This document shows, in pieces, positions 45,461 to 57,329 of a stretch of 64,000 nucleotides of DNA (positions within the stretch are counted from its first letter, which is position 1; each line of letters opens with the position of its first letter). The stretch lies in NCBI GenBank assembly GCA_018894105.1, contig CM032128.1:23851001-23915000 (forward strand), given 5' to 3'. The position numbers and the translations under genes are program-made. The notes below the pieces were generated by a model. It was given only the letters and a program-made list of their open reading frames with translations, had not been told where the DNA came from and made no database searches. This stretch comes from Jacaranda mimosifolia (taxonomy: Eukaryota; Streptophyta; Magnoliopsida; Lamiales; Bignoniaceae).

Positions 45461-45839
45461 GCCGCAGGAGATAAACAGAAAATATATGAGAAAAGAGAGG
45501 GAGGCGAGCTATTGGAGTGTTGGGACATTAGGGTTTAGGAATAAAGGAAAAAAAAAATTAAAGTGAGGTAATTTTCGTCATTTCAAGTGGCTGAGAAGTG
45601 AAGGCTAAAATTAAACATCACATGGGGGTTGAAAATGAGAAATGTTTGGGTGGGGATTGGGGATTGGGGATTGATTACCAAATGGAAAGTTGGTTTAAAT
45701 TTTTTTAATTAAGTTGCCCAAACTTTAAATATTAACAACACAATATTAAAAAATAAAATCGCATGTCTACTCCAGTCCAAGTCCCATGCAACTAACTGAA
45801 ATGCGATTTCAATCTAAAATGGGCAACCTTTGTCGCGAA

Positions 45840-46011
45840 CACCCTACCAGACCAGCCACCCAATCGTCTATTCTCCAGAGTCGCCACTCTCCTCTTTGAT
45901 CTGCCGCTGTTCTCCTGAGTGCACTAAAGTTCATCTGTTTTTCGGCTTCTCACAGGAAGTGAAATCCTGTTATCTCTGGGATAACTAAGGATAATTTGCT
46001 CAACAGAAAAG
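45840..46011 (+). other. Probable non-coding first exon of the glutaredoxin gene
   Basis: A GC-richer, leader-like stretch (CCAGACCAGCCACCCAATCG, then CT-rich) ends with CAGAAAAG and a GTACCTG donor at 46012. The next plausible acceptor on this strand is ATTACCATGCAG, ending at 52721, 36 bases before the glutaredoxin ATG. Inference: a 5'-UTR exon joined to 52722. No start codon here leads into a gene. The promoter would then lie between 45729 and 45840, beside the edge of the Mutator-like element. Confidence 0.45.
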
Positions 46012-46727
46012 GTACCTGTTCTTAGCTTATACTACTGTAACGCGCTCGCTCGCGCTCCCTCTCTCCCTCTCTCCGCCACCCCCCCCCCCCCCCCCCCCCC
46101 CCCCATAAAAAAAAAAAAAAAGATGTGAGGGATGGAGAAAGATACAGAGAGTCATTTCTTTTCCTTGAAAAGCTGGTTTGGAGAGAATTTCCAATCCAAG
46201 TTAAGATTATAATTTGATGTACCTGAAAATTTTGGCCAGATGGTATCACTTTTCTTGCCGTTCGTGCATCTACTTAAAATTCAGCTCTAGTGGATTTGTG
46301 GGCTCTCTTTTAATTGGCCGCAATCTTCATCTATGATATGGCTCTCTGTCCTGAGATTTTGTTGTCCGAGCTAGCAAGTTATTAAAAAGTGGGTGTTGTA
46401 TCAGGAATTTTTATATATTTCTTGAAGTACTGATGTTTTAATTTGTCTCCATTGCTAGAAACAAAAAGGATTGCGTATTTTCAATTTTCTATGAGATCAA
46501 TTTTAACTAGCTTTGGGAGGGATGGCGGTGAGTTTTATTTAACTTGGAAGTGTCTCTAGTAGGTTATTATGCTGGAAACGATCTGTATGACCAAATCAAG
46601 AATTCTTTTGCTTCAGTTTTCCATTTGACTTGATGTGATAGACATGTGCTATTTATTTTATTATGGGTGGAGCGGCATGAATCGACCATTACGGGCATTA
46701 CACTTAGCGACTTCATAAGTAGCTACT

Positions 46728-47012
46728 TGTTCAATTGCTAGAAACGCCATTAATAAGGAAGGTATTAGCTGTGAGGGAAAATCAGCAGAAATGCAGAAAG
46801 CTAGGCTGATATTTTGGGAGAGAAATAAGTAGCTCTCATTAATGACGCAAGGGGTATTTACGTACAAAAGTGGGAAAAAGAATCTGTAACCCTAGTGGTT
46901 AAAATGAACTAACTTCCCAACTAAATCAGCTGAAACATAAAGCTAGCTGGACTAACTAACTATGCTAACAAACAAATTGAAAAGAATAAATATACATCAC
47001 AATACTTCTAAA
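46728..47012 (-). repeat. copia-2 3' LTR (285 bp)
   Basis: The left copy on the plus strand. Near-identical to 51509-51794; the inner end reads TTTAGAAG instead of TGTAGAAA, so the TG start is mutated. Confidence 0.92.
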
Positions 47013-47020
47013 TCCCCCCC

Positions 47021-48465
47021 TCAAGATGGAGTTTGGTGGATGTCGCACAAGCCCAGCTTGAATAGAATTTGTTGGAAGGAGGAAACGGAAAGAACTTTGA
47101 TGAATACATATGCTAGTTGGAGATCGGAGGAGACATGTTGAGGGATGATGAAACCACACTTGAATTGGTCCAGAACCACGTGGTAATCGATGTCCAAGTG
47201 CTTGGTGCCTTCATGAAATACTAGGTTCTTAGTGATATGTGTTGCTGCCTTATTGTCACATAGCAAGGGAATGGGATGGGAGATGGAGATATCTTGTAGT
47301 AGATAGGAGATCTACTACTGAAGTCCACAAACGGTGGAGGCCATGCTCCTGTACTTGGCCTCAGTTGATGATCGTGAGACGGTCGACTGTTTTCTGTTTT
47401 CCATGCGATTAGAGCGTTACCAAGAACTATGCAATAGCAGGTGACAGATCTTTTGGTGGTGGCGCAAGTTGCCCAGTTGGCATTGCAATATGCTGATAGC
47501 TGGATGGAGTTATGTGTTGGAAAAAAAAGGCCTTTTGATGGACACCCTTTTAGGTATCGTAGAGCATGTATGGATGCATTCCAGTGTTCAGTGGCTGGAT
47601 TGTTCACATATTGACTTAGCTGCTGGACACTATGAGTGATGTCTAGTCTAGTTAGATTGAGATATAGAAGTCTCCCGACCATCCTTCTGTACTGAGCAGG
47701 GTCCTCACATGGGGGCCTTGTCGAACAAAGCTTCAGATTTTTAGGTAAGGGGATGCTAATTGGCCTAGCTCCTATTAGGCTAGTGTCTTCCAATATATCC
47801 AACACATTTTCTATGGTTGATGTAAATTCCATCTGCCATTCTAGCGACTTCGACTTCGAGGAAGTATTTAGCATTGCCAAGGTTTTTGATTGTGAACTTG
47901 GAGTGTAGGGACTAGTTAACTGTAATGATGTCAAGCTCATTATCTCCAGCAATTAGACATCGTCCACATAAACTATCAGAGCCAAGAAAGAGCTAGCTAG
48001 TGAAGAGAAAGTGATCATCTGGAGACTGCCGAAAACCACAATGATGTAAATGAGCAGTTAATTCAACATTCCATTGATGCCTGTTTTAAGCCATAAAGAG
48101 TGTGTAAAAATCTGCATACTTGTCCAGGTTTAGCCTTAGTATAGTCATCAAGGGGTATCATATAAATTTCTTCATTGATATGTCCATGAAGAAAGGCGTT
48201 GTTAATATCTAGCTGGTGGATCATCCAGGACTATGCTGTGGCCAATCCAAGGAATAAATCTCACTGTTACACGCTTAGCAAGTAGCAACTGGAGAAAAGC
48301 TGTCAACATAGTCCACCCCAGCTTTCTGGTTATATCCCTTGGCCACTATTCTAGCTTTATACCTATCAACACTTCCATTTGGTTTATATTTCACCTTATA
48401 GACCTACCTTGATCCAATAGCCCTTTTTCCTTCAGGAAGAGATGTTAGTTCCCATGTGTTGTTGG
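47021..48465 (-). pseudogene. copia-2 reverse transcriptase and RNase H
   Basis: On the minus strand the RT active site reads YVDD (47959-47970) and is followed two codons later by a TAA stop. The open stretch 47952-47221 carries RT thumb and RNase H (GRLLYLNLTRLDI, LRYLKGCPSKGLF, AYCNANWATC). RNase H finishes in another frame at 47266-47021 (MLCDNKAATHITKN, HLDIDYHVV). The usual ANWA catalytic block reads CNANWA (the family has SDADWA), so the first catalytic Asp is lost. RT upstream to about 48465 is heavily broken. Confidence 0.85.
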
Positions 48466-50230
48466 ATTCAAGGGCTGTGAGCTCTTCTTGCATGGCTGAA
48501 ATCTACTCAGCTCTAGTGCTTGCGTGCTTATAAGAATCAGGTTCCTTGATAGCACACACATTAGCTAAAAATCTCATATGTAGGATGTAAGTTTTTATTG
48601 TGAATGCGTGGGAAAGTAAGTGGAGTATAGGGAGAACCTGCACAGTGACACTTTTGTTGGTACTGGTCATTGGGGTAGATTCATTCTGGTGGAGTTGAGA
48701 TGCATTAGAAACATAGTCTTGGAGCCAAGCAGGTTTCTTCTTTGGTCTAGAGCTAACTCTCGGTTGATATGATTAGGATTTTGAGTAGTAGGTTGAGTTG
48801 GAGTATGTGAAGCAGTGGGAAGAGTTTGGGAGGGATTAGATAGGTGGTCTATGTTTAGAGAATCATCACAAATTTCCTCAGGCATAGGAACAGGTATAGG
48901 GAGTTGTGTTTCATTGTCATGTTGTTCTTGTTGGTAGGGAATTGACTTTCATGAAAGGCAATGTCTCTAGATGAGTATATGGTGTGGTTGTCTAAATCAT
49001 AGACTCTGAAGCCCTTCTGTCCCATGGCATAGCCAAGAAATATACACCTAAAGGCCTTAGGTGCAAACTTATCTTTGTGAGGATAGGTATTGGAGGCAAA
49101 AACATAAGCATCTAGAAACTCTCAAGACATTGTAATCAGGAGGCTTGTTGTGAAGCATCTCAAAAGGTGATTTCCTTTTTAGTAGAGGAGTTGCAAATCT
49201 GTTTATAATGTGAGTTGCTATGAGAATTGAGTCACCCTAGAATTTCAAAGGTAGGCTAGATTTTATCTTAAGGATCTAGCAATCTCAAGGAGATGCCTGT
49301 GTTTCCTTTTCACTATCCATTCTGCTGGGGAGCATACGGGCATGTCCTTTGGTGTATGATTCCTAACTGTTGGAAAAGTTTAGAGACTTGGCTGTTGAGG
49401 AACTCAGTTCCATTATCCGTTCTCACAGTCATAACACGGGTTTGAAACTGGGTTTGAATCATTTGAAGAAACTGTAGAAGGTAGGAATAGATTTGATGCT
49501 TGTTTTGCATGAGGTATGTCCACTGAGTTCTACTAAAATCATCAACTATAGTTAGGACGTAATGAGCTCCAGTTAAGGAGGGATTTTTTATAGGCTCCCC
49601 AAAGATCTATATGAACTAATTCGAAGGGTTTTAAAGTGTTGCTACTACTCTCAAAGAAAGCAAGTCTGGTTGCATACATTGCAAGGTGTATGAAATTGAA
49701 TCTCTTTATTCATAATATGACCATATGAGGTATGTGTTTGAGAACATTGGTAGATGCATGGCCTAATCGATTATGCCACAAAACAAGATCAGAATCAAAA
49801 ACATTGTTTACAGATTGAGACTGCATGACTTTAGTACAAAAAAGAAGGTATACAATGATTCAGGGATTTACTGTCGAAGTAGCAAGAGTCGTCCAGAATG
49901 TAGTCTCTGCCCACAACCTTTCCAACGGCCAGTGTCTCAGTCTGTAGGGCTTGCAAAACAAAGTGGTTTGGAAAAAAAGTGAATTTCACTTGTGAGTCTT
50001 TGGATAGTTTATTTACTGACAAGAGATTAAATCTGAAATTAGGTATGTATAAATTGTTTTCGAGCTTCAGTTTAGCTGATAATTGGATGGTTCTTGTGTG
50101 GTGGACCAACTTAGTTGTTCCATCTGGAAGGTATACATGGGATGGTGGGTTGATAAGGCTATGATTGGATAGCATACTCAGGCTGGTGCACATATGAGTT
50201 GAGGCTCCTATGTCAACTATCCAGGAGTCC
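48466..50230 (-). pseudogene. copia-2 protease and integrase region
   Basis: From 50230 downwards: DSWIVDIGASTHMC (protease, with DIG in place of DTG/DSG), then an open stretch 50193-49831 with the gag-pre-integrase LLSVNKL motif. Next is the integrase core, open at 49510-49313, with TVRTDNGTEFLN and HQRTCPYAPQQNG. A Pro/Thr/Asn-rich linker ORF (48885-48667) precedes RT. Several stops. Confidence 0.82.
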
Positions 50231-51393
50231 TTATCCAGTAGGCTTTGGACACTAAAAGCCTCATGAATGCAAATTCATGAATCTGAGCAAAATTAACTTG
50301 ATTTCCCTCCAGTTGTTGTTGCTTCCCTTTCATCATTTTGCTTACTTCCTGTTGAAATAAATCAGCCAAGGTGACTGTCCAATCGTTGTGCTTCTGACCT
50401 GATACCTCAGTGTGTATGTCAAGGGGAGCTTCTACAAAATTGGCTATCTGTTTTCTGTAGGATTGATTCTTCTTCTTTTTCAACTCCTTGTACCACTCAA
50501 GATATCCATTCAATTTAAAGCAAGTATCCTTAGTATGCCTGTCCTTCCCACAGTGAACACAATGTCTATCAGATTTCTTGCTGCTGAACTCCTTCTCTGC
50601 AGCCGTTTTGTTAGATGTCTCCTCCTTCTGGAAGTTGCTTCCTCTAGATAACATTGCAGCATTATCTCCAAATTCTGTGAAAGTACTGTTGACTTGCCTC
50701 TGCTTTTATACTCTCAATATCTCGGAATAAGCTTTATTAACACTTGGAAATGGCTCATCACTAAGATTTGACTTCTTATGTGATCATAGGAGTCATTTAA
50801 TCCCATCAGAAACTGTATTAATCGATTCAATGAGTTCAAGTCCGCTACAGCTTTCTCAGCACAACATGTGCATTCAGGCAGTGGCATTAAGACTACTAAC
50901 TCATCCCACAACCTCTTTAATTTTGTATAATACTGGACAATGCACATGTTACCTTGGCTTATTAAGCTGATTTCTCGTTGGATTTGATACAACAAGGGAC
51001 CATTACATTCACCGAACCTCTCCTCAATCTCTTCCCATAGTTGTTTCGAAGATGAGGTGTACAGAAATGCTTTAACTATATCCTTAGATATGGAGTTGAG
51101 AATCAGTGAAGTTACCATGCAATCAAGGCGAACCCATTGTTCGTGTTCAGGAGAATTCTCCTCCGGCATAGGACACTTTCCCATTGATGAATCCGAGCTT
51201 CACCTTAGCTCCCAGTGCTATCTTTGTAGCACGACTCCAAGACAGGAAGTTGTTTCCATTTAATGGTGATCGCCAGCACTGCTCCTGGATGGTCAGAACA
51301 TTGAAGGAATAGAGGATCCCCAAGGTTGACAACTCTAATTCCACTCATCCGATTCTGCTGTGCGTTCGTGGAATCCTCAGTCATCTCTTCCAT
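50231..51393 (-). pseudogene. copia-2 gag
   Basis: Gag starts at 51393 (MEEMTEDS) and shifts frame within the LNGNNFLSWSRA block at about 51260. An open stretch 51184-50714 gives SKDIVKAFLYTSSSKQLWEEIEERFGE and YYTKLKRLWDEL, the plant copia gag core. The zinc knuckle CVHCGKDRHTKDTC, with the GYLEWYKELK extension, is at about 50500-50560. Two frameshifts and stops make it inactive. Confidence 0.85.
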
Positions 51394-51488
51394 GAGCGAG
51401 GAGCGATCTAGATGTGGAAGATATATCTAAGAAGATTATACTTCTTCAAAGGAAAAGACTATCGATTGTACCAGACTTCAAAGCCAGC

Positions 51489-51508
51489 GGATTGGTGCTT
51501 CGATACCA
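51489..51508 (-). other. copia-2 primer-binding site
   Basis: Minus-strand TGGTATCGAAGCACC, immediately after the ACA end of the 5' LTR. It is similar to the initiator-Met tRNA 3' complement used by most plant copia elements, with two changed bases. Confidence 0.7.
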
Positions 51509-51794
51509 TGTTCAATTACTAGAAACGCCATTAGTGAGGAAGGTATTAGCTCTGAGAGAGAATCAGCAGAAATGCAGAAAGCTAGGCAGATATTTTGGGA
51601 GATAAAAAAGTATCTCTCATTAATGATGCAAGGGGTAGTTATATACAAAAGAGGGAAAAAAGAATCTGTAACCCTAGTGGTTAAAACGAACTAACTTCCT
51701 AACTAAATCAGCTGAAACGTAAAGCTAGCTGGACTAACTAACTATACTAACAAACAAACTGAAAAGAATAAATATACATCATAATATTTCTACA
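51509..51794 (-). repeat. copia-2 5' LTR (286 bp)
   Basis: The right copy on the plus strand; TG...CA ends are intact on the minus strand (TGTAGAAA ... TTGAACA). It flanks the CTACT duplication at 51795-51799. Confidence 0.92.
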
Positions 51795-52757
51795 CTACTT
51801 CACTGCTATATTATCTGTCGGAGTGAACTCTCAAATTCTTTTGTGCCAAATCAGGATTTCAGGCTATAGTTATTCTTTAATGGTAAATACATGGTGTACA
51901 ACCATACAAAATCCTGTCAATGTTATCGTTACAGCAATAATTGTCTACTTGAGTGAATTGGTCACATAGTTATTGTTATTGTTATAAATAATATTCAAAT
52001 GATTTTGTTTTGATAATTGAACAGAATATTTTGAATTTACAAAGAATAATCACAATAGAATAGTAAGTTCAATGTGATACCAAAGTCGCATTCTGTTGTC
52101 TCTTCCTGTTGACAATCCCAAGATTTTTCCACTTGCGAGTGAAGAACACAGATGTTAATGTATGTATATATACAGATTAGCATCAACTAAGTATTTAGAT
52201 CCTTCTAAACTCATAGGCTACATAAATTGAAGCCTCAAAATTTTTGATGTCATGATATTTATGAATTTCAAATTATACAATCAAACACTGTGTCGATGCT
52301 CTGTTGAGATAACAGAGTGCTTCCATAATAGATCTATTTGAAATGACATACTGGTATTGGCTTTAGTTTCTTTCTTATTTTTCTTTTACTTTCTCCTGAT
52401 GCTATGGATTCCTAGTGTGCAAATATATGAATACTCAGCATTCCCAGTAATTCTTTTGTTACATTTCTTCATGTTTTGAACTGACATAATATATAGACTG
52501 GATTATTAATTTTGCTTCAAAAGTTTAAATGAAGATTTAATATTTCACATTTCTTTTCTGATAATGAATTTCACAATTACTCAGTTTTACATTCAAATAC
52601 ATTATACTCCATTTGTGTATTTAATTTGGTTAATGAGTCCTTTTTCACGATTCCATGTTAATTTGAATGCTTAAAGACTCCCTAGAATTTTACATATTTT
52701 TATTAATTGGATTACCATGCAGCTTTGAGAGACTGACACTGACTCTGGACAAAAGTA

Positions 52758-55700
52758 ATGGCGAGATCATTGGCTACTATAGTTTGTAAACGAAATCCGG
52801 CATTTCCAGCCACTGGTTTGACCGTAAGTTTATTTACTCCTCTTGTTGCTTATTTCTTTCCCTGTTTGCATTCATTCCAAACCTTGTGTGCTTTTTGCAT
52901 GCGGTCTTTTGCCAGTCTGGTGTGTTGCTCAAGCATCAGCAAGTGGCGATTATCATAGGATTTATACTCTGAGTCATTGTGTTGCTGGGAAGAGAGTAAG
53001 GAAGGAGAAGAGAAAATGGTTTACCCTCGCAGGATTGAAGCATATGATGACAAAACCCCATATCTATTTCCTTTAACAATCCACTCTATTGAGTAGAAAA
53101 TTATGCTATCTCTTTCCTCTCTTGCCTGCCTCTTGCTTTAAATAACTATGCTATAGTATATGTCAACCCTAATAAACCTCTCTATTAGGAACATAGACTC
53201 AGGAAACTAACAAGTAACTGATCTTAAATCTATTGCTAGATGACTATGGATTCCACAAATAAAAATAAAGTTCCTCACTCAATATTCATAAACAAAACAT
53301 ACTGCAAATCTGGAAATTTTAGGGGTCTTTCTTTTAGCTGAAATCAATCCCAAGATATCTGTAATTGAATATTTTTCTCAAGCCATTTCCTGCCCACATC
53401 AAACTTAAGGATTTGGAAGCAATACTTGATTTGATTGGCTGTAACACTTCACCTTGAAAATTGTTAATATTTGATTTGCACACAAAATAAATACTTGGAC
53501 ATTAATTAAAATTAATTATTTACCTTTTGGAATTAAATTTAATAAATCTCCAAAGTATAAATAGAAAATTTTAAATTAATAACTAGTATATTATTTCATA
53601 AGTGTCGCCTATTAATTAGCCGATTATTACTTATGTGATTAGCAATTGACCTCCAATTGGTTTGTAAATAAATATAGTCTCTTGTCTGTGCTTGACGCAT
53701 GTTTTTTGGGAAAATGCATATCTTGAATCGTGTAGCTACCTGCATATGGCCTTCTTACATGATATTAATGGATACTTCTTGCTGTCCTATTCATTCTGTG
53801 TTTTATTCGTGATAGGCACCTGGATCCTTCTACAAGGGCATACTACGTTTTTCCACTACCGTGCCCAATGATCCTGATAGTCATGATGATTTTAAACCCA
53901 CTAGGAAAATTGAGAATTCGGGCGTCTCCTTGAAAGATATTGTTGAGCAGGTAAGTTCCCTTGTTATCCATAAACTTCTGCAGTTAATCTTGAATCCGGT
54001 GTGAAAGAATGAGACCTTGTTGTCCGAAAATTTCAGCACGCTATTAAATTGTTTTTCTTATTAGCCCAAATCAAATGTTTTAATTGCCTTGCCTTTTGTC
54101 TAAATTTTTAAATAAAATATCAGCTCAACATGTGTTTGTTGATTTGAGCTCTTATTTACAGGATGTGAAGGAAAACCCTGTGATGATTTACATGAAAGGG
54201 CTGCCTAATCTTCCTCGATGTGGTTTCAGTGCCCTAGCAGTGAAGGTCTTGAAAGAATATAGTATGTTTTGCAGAACTTCTAAATATTATGCATGCTTAT
54301 ATGTTATTCATTTTGTTTAATTTTCCATAAGAAAGTCTTGTTTACATCAGTCTTCTATATCGAGCCAAAAGTTTAGTGGCTATAAGTTAGGGTTTCCTGG
54401 AGGTGGGTTGGGTGGCTGGGATTGCTAAATAAACAAATTGGAGCAAAATCAGTGAACTATTGGTACAAGAGTTGATTATCATTTGAGTAGGGTTCTTGAT
54501 CAAGCTTGATATGTTATGGTATTGACCAAGCTTTTTAGTTATTGACTAGTGCTGAAATAGCACATATCTCTGAAAGTGATTGGCCAAAAGTTAAGATAGC
54601 ATTGATATGGAATGCTTGTCTTCTACTTACATGCAATCTATATAATTTGTTTGTATATACGGTTTGCAGACGTTCCTCTAAGTGCGAGAAACATTTTGGA
54701 AGACGTTGAGCTAAAGAATGCAGTAAAGTCCTTCAGGTATATTTTTCCTTTTTGTTTCTTGTAGTAAATGATGAATAGTGAAAAGTATGTAATATATGAT
54801 GTTAAGTTGGATGGAAAAAGAGGATAAGAAGTATCGGAAGTATAATTTCATATGCAATTTTTGGGTGTATTTACCCAATAAATGGTGAATCTTTGATTGA
54901 AATATGTTCATATTATTCATAAATGTTGCTGAGTAGTTTGGGTGCAAGAACAGAAATATTTTCGACATATCACAGTCCCATAGAATATGAACACACATAT
55001 TAATCAACATGGTTTTAGAAAACTCGTGTGTGACCATTGGATATTAACCTTTGGCCAATTAGTTTGGAGTCCAATTGCAGGTTGAACTTTGTGGTCTTGG
55101 AGCAATCTCTTAGTTTTTGGTAGTAAGGAACTGAGTTCTTGCGGTCTCAAATGTGGTATCCTGTTGATTTTAATTAAATGAGTTAAATTCAAGCATCCAA
55201 AAAAAAAAAATGCTAATAGTTGATGTGCTTAACAGAGATGAAAACTTAATTGGATGAGTTTAGCAACAAAAGTTGCCTTGGCTTTTGACTTAACGATCAT
55301 TTATTGCTTAGAGTAAAAGCCATGGATTCAAGACTTACTCTGTGTTGAGTAGATAACTTCATTCTTACCTGGGGACAATTGACCAAGCCAAGCTGTTTTC
55401 AAGTTTAGTTCATAAACCTGCGTTTATGTTGCTTTTGCAGTTCCAATGATTTATATTTGAAAAGACAGTATAATAGGGATTAGATTGTCTGAAGGAGTCA
55501 TTGCCTCATGATCAGGCCCAACAGTTCTGGCCTTATTTGACATACAGGATATTAATATATCTTATGAGCTAACTAGGCATTGATTTGGATAACTATGCTT
55601 ATGCTATAGCCAATATAATGAAACAGAAGAAAATTACTTTCCATAAGTTGCTTTTGCATTAACATGCGAATTGTCTTTTGCATTTACTGCAGCCACTGGC

Positions 55701-55928
55701 CTACATTCCCTCAAATATTCATCAATGGGGAGTTTATTGGAGGATCTGATATTATTCTTAATATGCATCAGGTTACCATTTTCTACTTTTACGTTCAACA
55801 GCTTTGAGTGCCACATTGGTTATTTGTCAGTTTGCTTTCGTGGCAAAGAGTTCTGAAAACCTATATTTGTCATGCAGTCAGGCGAATTGAAGGAAAAACT
55901 GAAAGAGACTGCAGAGAAACAGAAATGA
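52758..55928 (+). CDS. GRXS15: Monothiol CGFS glutaredoxin, mitochondrial type (GRXS15-like), 6 coding exons
   Basis: Coding exons: 52758-52823, 53816-53950, 54162-54261, 54670-54736, 55693-55771, 55878-55928. Every intron is GT..AG and the phases join to 498 nt (165 residues plus TGA). Residues 1-45 are Arg/Lys-rich with no acidic residue and end with RFSTTVP, the expected mitochondrial presequence. The glutaredoxin domain spans about 62-160. It holds the active site CGFS (Cys87) after YMKG (Lys79), WPTFPQIFI (125-133) and GGSD (139-142), the residues that bind glutathione and a [2Fe-2S] cluster in CGFS glutaredoxins. Family role: iron-sulfur cluster carriage in mitochondria (GRXS15 is the Arabidopsis member, 169 aa). 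The start is chosen because the presequence and exon 2 join in frame. Flanked by copia-2 upstream. Confidence 0.95.
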
Positions 55929-56690
55929 GCAGGGCCAGGCATGATTACAAGATGATGAGGATCTCCCCTCTCAAGGTGTTATCTGCTTCGAACTTTACTT
56001 AATGCTTGCCGAGCAAGGAGGAGATGGACAAGTAATTCTATTCTAGGTTGCTAAACATTATATCTGTTTTTTCTCTGTTGATGTATACTGTTGCGTGATT
56101 GGTTTCCTAAAATTTTTGCGCAAATAAACTATAGATAACTGGTCATTTAGTATTCAGAAGTAATCTTTAGCAAAATTTCCTGTTATGGACTGGCTCATGT
56201 TATGGAACGTTTTTGGTGTTGGTGGTGGTCTGAACTGAAAGAATGCCAAATGCAGGAAATCCCTCTCAGTAGATAATGGACTTCATGACTGGAGAAGTCT
56301 TTTAGGGCTCAACAGTTTATTATGCTAACCAAACTTGACCTAGGCACAGCTCAATCAACATTAGATGTGAAATTATGAAGTTTTATTAAAGTATGATATT
56401 GTGGTTTAAAACTCAAGCTTGAATTTTGATATTCCTGAAATGATAAACTTGAGGTTGGTGTATTTAGTAGCATTTGATGCTTGCCTTGGACTTTTGCTAT
56501 TTTTTGGTATGCAAGTTTCCTGCATTATGTTTGTTTTCCCAAAATAGGCTAATATATACTATTGCATTCTGCACAGCCGATCTAGAAAACTGATCAAATC
56601 TCACAATGACAAACTCCTTTCTTGAACGATTTCAAATTTGAATATGTTCTTGACTAGGGCTTTCTAATTGTGCACTTCTTAAGTTGATTA
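55929..56690 (+). other. Glutaredoxin 3' UTR and downstream sequence
   Basis: No ORF of note. The 3' UTR probably ends within the first few hundred bases; several AATAAA-like variants are present, but no single signal stands out. Confidence 0.4.
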
Positions 56691-57329
56691 AGCGTTGTGG
56701 GTTTACAAGTGCATAGGTCGAGTTTTAGTATAGGGAATTGAGAGTATTGGGTTGTCATATTCACAGAGAATAACGTTAGGTATTTTTGTACTCACTCAAA
56801 CTATCTAGACAAATGAAAAGGATTGATTGTCCGCGATTTGCCCTAAAAGTAGAATTCAAACTCCAAATAACTAATAAAACCAGGCGATTTTTTGGATTAC
56901 TTATCTATTGTTATTCAATGATGATCTAATTACTCCTTATGTGTATCTAATTGATGAATTAGGCTAGATTTACAACCACTATTCTCTCTTAGGTTGAAAT
57001 AATCATGTCCTCAGTGAGCGTGTAAGTCAAGGATCCATTAATCTCATCCTAATTTTCCATTTTACCTCTCCAATCGTCTCCTAGTCTTATAGATTTGTGG
57101 AGCTGAATTACTCTGAGTCCGGCAATTGGTCATTCTCTCTCAAACATAAACCAATAAACATGAAATCAAATTTAAGGTAATTGAGCTTAAGACGGAATTA
57201 AGCACAAAATACTTCATATAAAGTTTTTCTCAACGAAGAACCAGATTACTTGTTTTAGATGGTTCAAATGCTCAAATTTGTTAGGACTAAAGATGAGAAC
57301 CTCATCAAATTAGACAACAATTAAGAAAG
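56691..57329. other. Probable transposon-derived sequence, no domain
   Basis: A stretch (GTTTACAAGTGCATAGGTCGAG and onward) looks like plant gypsy untranslated or LTR sequence and leads into the gypsy fossil to its right. No coding motif, and no second copy of it in this window. Confidence 0.4.

Larger units (their letters stand above)
39492..45719. mobile_element. Mutator-like element (6.2 kb) with a DUF1985-like ORF
   Basis: A perfect 9-bp direct repeat AAACTTTAA lies at 39483-39491 and 45720-45728, the length made by Mutator-type transposases. The first and last 150-200 bp are diverged inverted copies of each other (for example CATTTAGTGTTCAGTTCCCACCC against CATTTGGTAATCAATCCCCA, and AAATTACCAAAATATCCTC against AAAATTACCTC). 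Inside are a DUF1985-like ORF remnant, two tandem-repeat tracts and an inserted hAT MITE. No MURA transposase, SWIM or MULE domain was recognised, so it is probably non-autonomous and carries a captured gene. Confidence 0.8.
46728..51794 (-). mobile_element. Ty1/copia LTR retrotransposon (copia-2), full-length structure
   Basis: The LTRs are 46728-47012 and 51509-51794 (285/286 bp). A perfect 5-bp target duplication CTACT lies at 46723-46727 and 51795-51799. The primer-binding site next to the 5' LTR (minus strand from 51508) is TGGTATCGAAGC, close to the initiator-Met tRNA complement TGGTATCAGAGC. The polypurine tract GAGGGGGGGA abuts the 3' LTR at 47013-47022. Gag to RNase H run on the minus strand with stops and frameshifts. 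Short LTRs and the CDNKAATHITKN / FHEGTKHLDIDYHVV RNase H end suggest the Ale/Retrofit-like lineage, which is a guess. Confidence 0.93.
46012..52721 (+). other. Probable 5'-UTR intron of the glutaredoxin gene, enlarged by copia-2
   Basis: Outside copia-2 (46728-51794) this leaves about 1.6 kb of AT-rich, intron-like sequence with no gene (46012-46727 and 51800-52721). A run of about 26 C lies at 46078-46104, followed by poly-A. Confidence 0.45.

Noticed and set aside
46078..46120. Poly-C/poly-A junction that might mark an assembly join
   Set aside because: Long homopolymers could be sequencing artefacts, but flanks continue as normal intron-like sequence; no evidence of a misjoin.
49773..50164. 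Plus-strand ORFs within copia-2
   Set aside because: Antisense shadows of the protease/pre-integrase region.
54711..55037. 108-codon minus-strand ORF within the glutaredoxin gene
   Set aside because: Mostly intron sequence, antisense, A/T-driven composition; no motif.
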